Below, piece by piece: positions 10,001 to 22,000 of a stretch of DNA of 64,000 bases. The notes beneath the pieces are model-generated. The model was not told the DNA's origin. It searched no databases and saw only the letters and a program-made list of their open reading frames with translations. The stretch comes from Diphasiastrum complanatum (lineage: Eukaryota; Streptophyta; Lycopodiopsida; Lycopodiales; Lycopodiaceae): positions 25,499,285 through 25,563,284 of the forward strand of contig CM055104.1 in NCBI GenBank assembly GCA_029204225.1, read 5' to 3'. The position numbers were made by a program, and so were the translations under genes. Position 1 is the first letter of the stretch. Every line of letters begins with the position of its first letter.

Positions 10001-13000
10001 TGCCCATACACACAAAGCACAAACGTTCTTGTTTGGCTTTCTCAAAATCATCTGGTTTTAAGGGCTGTATGTGTGAAGGGCGTTTCTGAGGAGCTTCACC
10101 TTTAAATTTATCTTCTTTCTTTCTTTTTAAAAATTTCTTTTTAAATTGAAAGTCTTTCTGAGGAAGCTGCTCAGAAAGTGGTTGCTGTCTCGCTCTCTTC
10201 CTACCCACTGAATCATCATAGATTTGAGCATATCTGAGAGCTTGCTCAAGGGTAGTAGGCGAGTTTCTCTGGACCTCTACTTTATATTCATCTTTGAGGC
10301 CACGGACAAATCCCCTGATTTTTTGATAGTCATCCATATTTTTAATCTTTAAAATTGCCTCTCGATACTGCGAGATATATTGGATGAGGGACTTGTCCAT
10401 TACTGTTCTTTCCCAGGCTTCCCAGGCTCTATCAAGTTCATTCTCTGGTAGAAATTCTCTTAGGAAAGCTTCTTCAAAAGCTTTCCATGACCGGGGAGTC
10501 TGCCCAGTCTCCTGGAGATTTAACCACCACTTATAGGCCATAGGCCCTAAAGAAAGACTGGCCTCAATTGCTTGCAAATGGTCAGGGGTCTGTTTAAGAG
10601 CATGAATGTTCTTCCATTTGCTGAGGAAGGTTTGTAGAATATCTGCATTTCTATCCTTCTCTTCCCCATTAAAAGTAGGAGGCTTTAAATCTTTAAAAAC
10701 ACTGGGGTGAGACCGTAAAGTCTCACCCGAAACTGATGGAAGTGGAGAAGGGGATAACTGAGAAGTGGAGGGAAGGCTTCCTTTCGCGGAGCTCAAAATC
10801 AAGTTTTTGAGTTCAGCGAACGAGTCGTCCACACTGGACTTGAAATTGGCTAATGCCAGCTTCAGTTCATCCACTTCTGTTACCAATTGGAGGAACTGCT
10901 CCTTGGTAACCAGTTCGTCGAGTTCTTCGGCGAACTGTTCCTGTTCTTCTACTTCCATGGGTTCCTTCCCTTTTCTGTAAGCCAAGGCTTCTGTTTCAAG
11001 TTCGTCGAAGCCTCTCTCCTGGGGTTGATCAGGTCCCTGAGGAGTGGTCATCTTCGAAACTGAAAGAGAGCTACCTTAACTTCTGAAGGAAAAAAGTCTA
11101 AAAGACTAATTTACAACTGTACAAGGGAAAGGAAAGATGACTTAGCTGTTTCTGAGGACTGTACTTCCAAAGAGATTATAAAGAGGAACCCTTTCAGCTC
11201 TTTTCCCCAAGATTTCAGACCTGCTGTCCCGGAAAATGCCAGTTTGAAGCTTCAAAACGGTGCCAAATTTCCCGGTTCTTGAGTTGAGTAGCTGACTGAT
11301 CTGATTTGAGGTGTGGGGCTCCAACAAACCGAGTAAAAACCGGAAGTTTACAAAAAGAAATCCGGAATTTTTGAAGTCCCTGCCCTCGCTGGTTGGTCAG
11401 CAACCTGTCTGGCCCGATTTGTCCAATTTACAGCTCTGAAATCACCTTGATTCTCTGATTTACTCTCAGCCTGTAGGTCGCTGGTCTGTAGCAAGCAAGT
11501 CTGAAACTCAGACTCCTGAAAAACTTCTGAAAAACAGGGTTAAATTCTGAGATTTCTACCCTACTGTCCAGCGCTGGCCCTGCTACAATATTTCAGATCA
11601 GAACTCCTTCTAATCTACTCAGAACTTCATACGAAACTCAGATTTGAGGGCTGACTATACAGCGATGGACCTGCTCTTCCCTTCCTCTTGAATTTCCGCT
11701 CAGATCATAGTGATCTACACTCGAAAATCAGAGAGGGAAACTGATTTTTCAGCGCTGAAGCTATTGTAAAAGATATGCTTCCAAACTACTGAGAAATCCA
11801 GCAAATTGGAGGATTAGAAAGCTGATCCTACAGCGATTTTCCTCCTTTATTCTTTTCTGAGAATCTCCCAGATCTTTCCTATCTTCTGATAGCTTTCTCT
11901 ACTGTTGCTCCTGAACTCCCTAGGATGGAGATGGCTCTGATACCAATGTAATAGATCCTAACACCACAGTAGGGCAAACACTAATTGATCCACCCAACCT
12001 TGCCTACTCCCTGATATAGAGTAAGCCCCTCCTAGCCCAGTGTGAGGACTGGTAGCATGCTACTGCCAAGTGTCGGCCACGTGGCACTGACGTGGCCGAC
12101 TGCACGTCGGGACCCAACTGGGGGCCCTATCCTGCTGACAGGGTCCCTAGGCTGTGTTAGGCCCGCCATGGCTATGGACCGTGCTGGGGCACACTACTCA
12201 CACTGTCTTGCCCTGTTGGTCATGTACGCTGGACACGACCCTGACTGTGGTATCTGACCTATCTGTGTTCTCTAGGGTTCGGCACTGGTTACGAGCTCGT
12301 AACAGAGTGCTTGGCCCATATCATACGCAAATACATGCTAATATGTAGACGTGTGAGATACTGGCCCAATTCATGAGGCCTGGACACCATGCCTCTCATG
12401 CATACAAGACTATGGGGGCAACAATGGTAACAAAAACCTGACACTTATTTGGATGTTTAAGGTAATGTTGTATGTGATCTTGGCATGTATGTGAACGAGT
12501 ACATGTGTGCGATATAGGGGTCTCAAGGTTGATGGTCCCATCGATGTTGTCTCTAGTCACTATGTCTAAAAGGAATGATTAATTTATCCTCCATCTCTAG
12601 TTGTGCATCTACTTGAGGGCATCGTTAGAAGAAGACTTTTGTGATGTAAGATTACAAATGGTCACTAGTGTTGGTACTAGGTAGTGTGACATGCCTTGCT
12701 CCTCAGGTGAAACATCTCTCCTATATCAATGCAATGCATCTCTAGTCCTCATTTTATATTAAGTAGTGAACCTAGCTCTCCCTCACATCAATCTAGATCA
12801 CAACAATGATACTGAACGTTCACATCATGACCTCTTCCTTGTGAGGCTCAATTTTGTCCACATCAACGTTGCAAGGTTGACAAGCAAAAGGTACAACGTT
12901 AATTGCAAACCTCATGTTACAATTTTAACACGTTCTTCTCAATCTTAACTTATTTAGATGCTCATTCTTTGCCTTCTTGTACAACAATTCCATTGGCTAA

Positions 13001-16000
13001 TTGTCAAGAAAGACTTATCCAAATGCATCAAAGTGTATTCTTTGACATATGAATGAATGTACAAGAAGGCAAGCATATGATCAATGTAGGAGCATTTGCA
13101 TTTATCTTGATATGAAGTTATAGAGAACCTTTGGTGATTTTGAACAAAGTCTATATCTTAGAGCTCATATTTTCATCTTTGAGATCTTTTGACTTTATGC
13201 TTTGATAGTTCTTTGTCATGGATCAATTTTTGACTAGTTTTTGATATTAAATACGTAACCATTGTTTTCAAATTCATAGGTCAATGTTTTTCCTCTACAT
13301 TACAATATGGTTTGGTGATTTTACAAAAGATTCCCATCATAGTTGCGTTAGAGGTCTAAGGGATCATGAAACATGAATATGAGATTATGGGAACCTTGTA
13401 GTAGCATGAAACAGAACAACTAAACATCAAGGAATTGTCAAGTATCAAGAAAAGTCATCAATATTTATATTTATATTGTCAACATAAGTTTTGAAATCAG
13501 GATCCATAAAAAAAAAAACTATTATGCTCCATATCTTGTTAAGGAGACACTGAAATTTGCGAGTCTCATGTGTTCTTCCTTCCTCAATGAAAAATTTTAG
13601 TATTTGCTCCTTTCTAGAAGTTGCCAATCTCCATGTTCACTTCTAGAGGTAGGGATGTTGGAAGTGCTCTCAATACATTTTGGCAAGGACATTTGATTAG
13701 GGAGGATTTAGGAGTCTCCTGATGTTTTGGGAAATTGTTATTTCAATTGCCATTGAATCACAACACTCTAGTCAAGCTAATTACTTTATACATTGACGAC
13801 AATCTTATTGTTAGAGTTGGAGATTTAAGAGCATTTTGTCTTGAGAGTTTCTAAAAAGCTTATGTAATAGTGTTAGTACCCAAGGGCACCATTTACTGAT
13901 TGAGCAAGGAATCATTTTAACAAATAGCAAGGTGATTAAGTAAAGACGTGCAAAAAGTGTTCTTTTGTATGGATATTCAAATAAGAGGTTTTTTATTAGT
14001 TTATGAATCTAATTATTTTTTAATGGGACATTGTTAATATCAATGACTCATCGTCCACTCATAGGTTACTATGAATTTCATGTGTTCTTCATGCCTTGCT
14101 TTCATTTTGTTTAATGTTAGGACACATGAACCATGCTCACATACTATTCATAAACTGACCACTTCCACATGACTACAGTTAGGAGTAAATGAAGACTGTC
14201 AAAAAGTAAGCTCACATTTTCTCCCTTGGAGTAAATTTTCCCAAATAAAAGAAGCAAGTTGATATGAAACTCAAAAGGGTCATTTTATGATACAACATTG
14301 CCAATGCGACATGGTTTAGAACCTACAAGGTTTTCATAGACAATCAATAGCATTTCAGAGGTGATGTAACGAGGTCTAACCTGATTATCAAGCTCACCAA
14401 CACCGACTTCCTCTTCCAACGTAGGTGTGATGGACTCCTTCATCATTGGTACATCTACGGTAACACGAAGCTCCTTTTGCAACACTTCAAGCTTACATCA
14501 CATAGAAAATTGAGTTACTTTGTGGGCATGTTTGGAATTGAGTGCATGCAAAAGCTTGAGCATGTATAAAAAAGTTACTTGAAAATTAAAACATACTTGA
14601 CACATAGAGTTGCATCCTAGAAAGTAAGCCATATAAACAAGATATAGTCCTATAATGTGTGGACCTTATTTAACTTCACTTGGATACAATTTGTTATCTT
14701 TAAAGCAAGACATTATGGGTGTGGATGAAAACAATTCATCCACCTCTAAAAAATCTGATCACATTCAACCATATGGCAATGAGCCAACATGTCAGCAACG
14801 GGCTGACCTTTTGATTGGATGCAACTTAACCATATCCTTGAGGATTGCATGAAGAATTTTGTTTCACCCAAGGGGCATTTCCCTGAAGATGGGAAACGGC
14901 CCTTGAAAAACACATTTCCTTGTGGGGAAACATTCGTTTCCCAGAATACGCTTTGTTGGAAAATGTTTTTTTAACCCTTAAAAATTCATCTAGAATGCTA
15001 CGAGAAAGTATTTTTGCCTAAAAATGGCTTGATGCCAGGATCTCACCTGAAGTAGGTCGGATCTTGCTGGGGGGTCCACCACAAACCTTTTTTCATACTC
15101 GAGCTGGAAACAATCACAATTTTGACTAGAAATGCTCTTTCTTATAAAACATGATCACTGGACAACAAGCTATGTTTTTTCTCAAAAGTTTTGCTACAAG
15201 AATTTTCTATAGTATTTAGATTCTAGATTATACGTCATATGATGTGTATCATTCTCCTGTTTCTTGTATACCATTTCTCGTTTCCCGAGGGGATTGGGTT
15301 TCTCTGGTGAAATATTTTCCAAAACTATGGTACATGTGTATTCTTTGGTGCTACCAATTTACACCCAATGGACGCAACCACAATCAATGACACTTTTGCT
15401 ATCCACTTGAGCCTACACCACATTATATATGCCATTCCATAATCATGTCCATAAATGTAGCTCCATTTATTACCTACATTGATGGAAGTGTTTGTCATCA
15501 TAGAAAACTATGGACATATGATTATTTGGTACTTTATCTAGTTGGAGCCATGGTCCCTAGTTTTATTTGTATAGTTGACAAGCTTAAGATGATTTGGCCA
15601 ACGGGTCGATATGGTTGGGCACAAACCCGCTTTGAGACCCCTACTATGTTGATGTATGCTCTAATTCTCTTCTCTCTCTACCCGAGAGCCTCATGTACAT
15701 TCTCTCTCCTCGAAAGCAAGCTAATTCCATACTTAGTTTTTCTTCAGAAGTGGTCTCTCATAGTGAATGATACATGTTGAATGATTGATGCATGTTTTAT
15801 GTGCTCTTGTCTTAGAATTGTCAATCTAGATTGTGTGAATCAATCTTGTGTAGATCTATGTGCAATCACAGACACCTTAGAAGATCAACCACATCGAATT
15901 GAGAGTCCTCACACGTGTGAAAAAGTACACAACATGTTTATAAGTTCAAGAGACCTCCAAACAGTACAATTAAGTTATTGACCTTGCCTTAAGAAGGGTC

Positions 16001-19000
16001 CTTTGTAATCATTAAAAGTTTGAGATATTTGTGTTTGAATTTAAAAGTCCAGTTTTTTTTTGTTTTCCCTTGTTTGTTTTGGAGGTGGACATGTTGATGT
16101 GACATGTGCCATGTTTTTGCATTTTTGTGAGGTTGTACATTGGATTCCTGACATGGATAGGTGCGGTGAATAACAAAATTTGTGAGGTTGTTTTACCAAC
16201 GCACACAAGAGCTTTGTTGTTGGTCGTCTCTTGCATGCTATTTCTTTTGCGCAAGATTTTTCTCATGGTTTCTCCACTACTAGGAGAATTTTTGAAACCC
16301 ATGCTATGGGCATGTTCTCATACCTACATACCTATGCTAGGGACTTCTCGCTAATGTACTCGTTTTATTTGGCAACAAGTTGCTACAATCTTTCGTTTGC
16401 TTCTTATTGTTGTTGTTCCTTGGATGCTCTGCTATTTGAGATAGTAGCATTTCCATAATTGGCTTTCAATTTTTGGTAGCCATGTTGATGTGTACTTAGC
16501 TATAAAAAAACCTGTTATGTAGTAGTTCAATTTTTTATAAATCACGGTTGTTCTCCCTAGTACATTGTAACAAGCCTGATCTCCAAAGTTTCAATCATGA
16601 TGAAAGAATTATCTTGAATTCTTATCCTTGCCTTTGTATTCTAGCTTGTATTTTTAAGAAGAATGTTTTAGGCTCATGTTTCCTATTGAATTTATTGAAT
16701 ACATAAAAATCACATTTTACAATAGAGGCACTTGCGGAAAACAAGGCAAAAACATCTCTTCAACCATTGAACAAGTATTCATTGAAGGTATTGGACCCTT
16801 GTGTTACAGCTCTTATCTCTTTCAAATAATGAGGCTAAGAAAAGGCCAATTACGGTATTTGTCTTGATCCATTGTCATGATTATCACTACCTTCTTCTGC
16901 CAATATTCGATCATCTATTGTGGCTTGCCATTGCAATCACTCAATTGCCATAGCTACATGTTCACAACCTCTTGTAAGATCCCTTTGCTAGCTTTGTTTG
17001 CTTACATGAAGTCTTCAATGTTTGTCATTAATCTATGAATGCACTCTATCACTTGGCTAAGGCAAGGCCCTTGTGGCTTGCCACTATCTCTAGTCTTGTT
17101 TCGCTTGTCATATTCCACTGGCTTGGAAACTTCAAAGCTCTTTTCAAGGGACTCTTGTGAGAAAGCTATATTTTAAAAATGGACCAAGTAGTTACTTTAT
17201 ATTCACCTTATTCTTTATTGTATCAAGATCTTGTTTTGAGATTAATCTACTTTTATGCTTTGTTGTCCATATCATTGTTCTATGCATGTTATTGTGAAAA
17301 ACATTTTTGCATGCACACGGTTTCCTATGCTATGGATATTACATTATTATAAGAATTTCAATCTATAAGGGTGTGCAATTTTTGTAGTGAACTTTGTTAT
17401 AGAAGTTTATCCTTGCATGTAATGTCTACATGAATGGAGAAACAATGTTGTGATTAAGTGGCCAATTTTATGATATAGCCAACAATACTCTTTAAGTTCA
17501 ACATAAGGTTTTTTGGCATTCAACCAATAACGAAAGCACTTAGACACCAAATATTGACTCTTGTTGAAATTTTGCTCTTCTACGTTGTCCCCATAAAATG
17601 TTGCTCTTCTACATTATCCCAATAATTAATAGTCTTAGAGTCCATAGTTTCCTATATTGACAAGCAAGTAGAATATAGTGATTATAATACAACTAGATCT
17701 AGATAAAGCCTTGAATGGATTCCAGATTCCTCCTTATGCACATAAGTTTAGATTATTGAACTCATCTTGCACAAGCTACTACTTACCTTTGCTAGCATTG
17801 TCATTTGGGCCTCCCTAAATAGTTTGAAGATCTCTCTGACCTGAGAATCAAAGATATTCATGTGTACTCTTAGAAAGGTGACATAAAAACTCATAGCAAT
17901 CTTTCACTCATTGCATCTTGTAGTTAAAACAATATGTTTTAAAAATCCTTTCAACCACATCTCATGTTAAGTTCATGATAACATAGAACACATATATCAA
18001 GTGTTATAATGACTTTATGCTAAAAAAATCATAATATGAAACTTGAAAAATCCTTATACAACACTTATCTCTTTTGTGACAAGCTCTTAGATATTTTCAT
18101 CATCTCTAGAATTATAGTAGATTAGAACCTTCAGATCAAATAAGGAGAGCCAACAAATTTCATATGAATTTATGAATTTGTGCAAGGATAATAAAATAAA
18201 GAAGTAAGTTGCCACAACAAATGTAGTTGCTGAGAAGAATAGGACCATAGCCAAGAGTGCAAGAAGCATGATAAAAGCCAAAGGATTTTGAATGGATTAT
18301 GGGCCAAAGAGTCAATGTAGTTGTCCATGCAACGAACATAAGCCCTAGAATAGTTGTCAGAAATAAAACACATGATGAAGCATATACGGACCAACTTAAT
18401 GGCTTTAGAATATATAGAAGTCTTGCATGTGCTAGTATTTCTAATGATAAAAGTTAAATGTGAAGAATTGCCAAAAATTGGCAAATCTAGCTTGATCAAA
18501 AACCATGTAGAATAGTGTAAATTGTGTACACAAGTGGGTCTCACACATGTGAGGCCATGATGCCATGTGGGAAACCCATCCTAATGTAGGTTAGGTCAAG
18601 TCAAGAGAGTTGGTCATGTCTATTTGGTGGTCATCCCTACTTTATAGGACCTACACCTAAGTTTAAGGTGAAAATTTGACCAACTAGCTACCTACCAAGC
18701 ATAACTCTAGGAAATAGACTAGGGTTTCATTTTAGGTCAAGGAGAGTGAGTTAACTTCCTTATTACATGCTGGAAATCCACCTAACTTCAAGAAGGAAGT
18801 CGAATTTGGTATGTATTCCCTCTCTCCATAGTGAGAAGATAGAAAATTTTTGGAGCTCATTGGCAATCTCAAGCTAGTTCACTATGTACATTGAGTTTTT
18901 GTGATCCAAATGAAACCAAATCAATTTCTACTTGTTTCTCAGGTTGAAGGCCGTACTACAGCCTGTAGTACACACGTGTGGGCTCGGATTTCAATGTTGA

Positions 19001-22000
19001 TCAATGCTTTTGATTGTTAATGCTTGTTGTTTGTCAAATTGCCAATCTAGATCAACTTTTTGATGACTAGTTTTTTGATAGATTGTTAAGCAAGCATCCA
19101 ATCACTCTTGTAGATCTTTTGTAGATCCATTTATGGTCCTAAAGTACAGTACTTTTACATGGTATCAGAGCCAAGTACAAGAGCATAAGCCATTGATCTA
19201 ATGCAAATCCATTTTTAGCAAGTTTTGGTGCTAAAAACTAGTATTGAGAGGGCAAGCTAGAATCTTGATTTTGGTGAGGAGATTTGATCCCAAACTTGGT
19301 AGGGGTCCAAATCCGTACTGTCCACATGTGTGGGCACCTCTGAACTTGCATTTAATGCATGGTATTCATTTGATCCAAAAAAATTCAATTTGTGAGCTAC
19401 CGGTGTAATTTTTGGTGGAGATCCTAGGATAATCTACCAAGATCATTTGCCATTGATTAGTTTGAATCTGTTTCATGGAATCTAATTAATCTAGGCTGAG
19501 TTCAAGTCCTATTAAGGTTAAAAACAAGTCTTGAAAGTACACCAAGAAGGAAGAAAGAGATTAAGTCTTTTTTTTGTCCAAAAATAGCCAAAATTGGCAA
19601 GATTTGATTGTAAGTAGATTTCACATCATCTTAAGAATCTTCATTCCAACTTTGTGAGGGAGTGCTAGAACTGAGATTATAAGTCCATTTATTGGATTAG
19701 AAATCTAATTTGAGTGCAAAACTACAAGAGAGAGACCTTAGTGAGTTTCTAGAGACAGTCAAATCCATTTCTTGACAAGATTTGTTTGAAAGTAGTTTTC
19801 ACTTCATCTTATCTTCATTCCAGCTTTGTGAAGGAGTGATAGAACTGTGATTATAAGTCCATTTGTTGGATTAGAAATCAAATTTGAGTGAAACACTGCA
19901 AGTGTGAGACCTTTGTGAGTTTCAAGTCAATCAAATCTATTTCTTGTTTGTAGAAGTCACTAGTAAGATGGGATCTGCTGGAGCATACCTTCTAGAAGCT
20001 AGTGAGAGATTGAATTCTACAAATTATGCTATTTGGAAGGTTAGGATGGAGTCACTCTTGGTGCTCCAAGACCTTCATGAGTTCTTGATTGAAGATGAAG
20101 ATGAACCTCTAGGTGCACAGGAGTTAGCTAGATACAAGAAGAGATCTAGGCTTGCACTTCATTGTGTGAAGATGAATGTGAGCAATGATTTGCTGAGAGA
20201 AGTATCAGCATGTACTAGTGCTAAAAAGGCTTGGAAGTCTTTAAAATCAATCTATGAATCTAGGAACACTTCAAGAGTACTCGTGCTTAGAAATCAGATT
20301 TTGCAAAGCATGAAGAGAAGTGAGGAGAGTGCACAAGATTATGTACTCATAATCAAGTCTCTGAATAGGGAGTTGGCTTCCATTGGAGAGAAGATGATGG
20401 AGAGCTTGTACAAATTGTTCTTAATGGTCTAGGAGATGACTTTGCAAATTTGGTCCAAAGTTTTGCCATCCAAGACACTTTGCCAACTATAGAAAAACTT
20501 CACAGTGTATTAGTGGCTGAAGAGTGTAGGATGCTCCATGCAAAATCTAGGATGAGTTCCTTGTCATTGTAGGATGGTGATGAGAAAGCCAATTTCTCAT
20601 TCAAGGGCAAAAAGAAGACCAATGAAAAGAAGAAGCATCCAAAGGAGGCCAAAGAAGAGGATGATGCATCAAGCTCAAAGGACAAGTCAAAGCAAAAATG
20701 CTTCTTTTGTGGAAAGAAGGGGCATTATGCATCTGAATGCTACAAGAGGCTAAGAGCACAAGTGGAGGAGGACAAACAAGGAAACCTTGCAAAGGAGGAG
20801 GAGGAGGATAAAGTAGATGTATTCTTGATGGCATCTACATCCTCACCAACAAGCAATGGCAATTCAAGAGACAATTGGTGGATCGACAGTGGGGCTAGCT
20901 CCCACATGTCTTGTGAAAAAGACTTTTTCTCAACCTTACACTCTTTCAATGCTGCTAAAAAATTTGTCTTTACTGCAAATGATGAAGAGTATAGGATAGA
21001 TGGTGTTGGTACCATCTCTTTGTGTCTAGAATCCTCAAAATGCATGGATCTAGAAAATGTCCTTTATGTACCATCAATCACCAAGAATATGCTTAGTGTT
21101 GGTCTACTCTTAGAGAGTGGTTTGGATGTCCACTTTAAGCATGGTGTTTGCTTCATCTTGAAGAATGATGTTTGCATTGCAAAGGGATTTAAGCATGGAA
21201 GATTGTTTAAGTTGGAAGCTAGTGTTGCTTTTGAAAGAATGAGCTTGGCAAAGGAGGAGATCACTCAAGAGGAGATCTTGGCAAAGTGTGATCTTGCTTG
21301 CATTGAGGAGGAGCATCAAAAGGAGGAAGATCTTGAGGATCAGCCTCAAAGCATGAGAGTTCCAAGGGAGTCCTCAATGACAATGGCTGAGTCATCAAAT
21401 TGCATGCAAATTGTTCATTCAAGTGTGCATCTTGCAAGGGTGGTGAGCATTGGAGAGTCTACTATCTTTGAATACTTTTTGGAAAGTAGTAGTAGACATG
21501 AGGTGACTTGTTTCTTACCTTTAAGATCCATGGTGTTTATTACTTTGTATGACAAGACAATGAAATGGGATGCTTTGAAATCTACATTTGTTGTTGATAA
21601 AGCAATTTCATTGGATAACTATTTTTGTAATAGTTTGAATAGAGTCATAAAAGATGAAACATCATTTGCTTTGGAAATCTTTGTGTCCACATGCTTTGTG
21701 CATGATCAATCCAATGTAAGCACCAAAGATTATCCTATTTCAATGATAGGAATAATGGTAGTGTTTTGCTCTTCAAGTAGAAATTGTAGAATCTACTTGT
21801 TTTCAACCAAAGAATTTGTCAATGGTGGAAATGTGATCTTTCAATAGTGGAAGATTTGTAAACTTGAAGAAGCACCTTTGGATCAACACCTTATTCAATT
21901 CATTGATGTTTTGGAGTCAAGTCAAGTGAAGGATCAAGATCAAGACCCGAGGACTCTAAGAAGAATCTTGAGTATCAAGATGGAGCCATCAAGGCTCAAT

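Larger units (their letters stand above)
5906..12304 (-). mobile_element. Ty3/gypsy chromovirus-type LTR retrotransposon, almost intact
   Basis: The element is 6399 bp, inserted in the 9.4-kb kinesin intron in the same orientation as the gene. The two 358-bp LTRs (5906-6263 and 11947-12304) appear identical when read side by side. The 5-bp target duplication GAGTG sits at 5901-5905 and 12305-12309. A primer site for tRNA-iMet and a polypurine tract are in place. The polyprotein runs gag, zinc knuckle, protease, reverse transcriptase, RNase H, integrase, chromodomain, the order of plant chromoviruses. A single frameshift within integrase separates the last part. Identical LTRs point to very recent insertion. 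Confidence 0.97.

Noticed and set aside
14866-15330. Possible inverted-repeat element (TTTCACC ends, GGAAA/TTTCCC words)
   Set aside because: The arms align only over short words and no target duplication was found.
15445-15780. A 111-codon open frame
   Set aside because: No recognisable domain, no splice context and average AT-rich composition; a frame of this length is expected by chance in this much sequence.
19160-19172. TGGTATCAGAGC words as possible tRNA gene remains
   Set aside because: They each sit directly next to an LTR and are primer sites for reverse transcription; no tRNA cloverleaf surrounds them.
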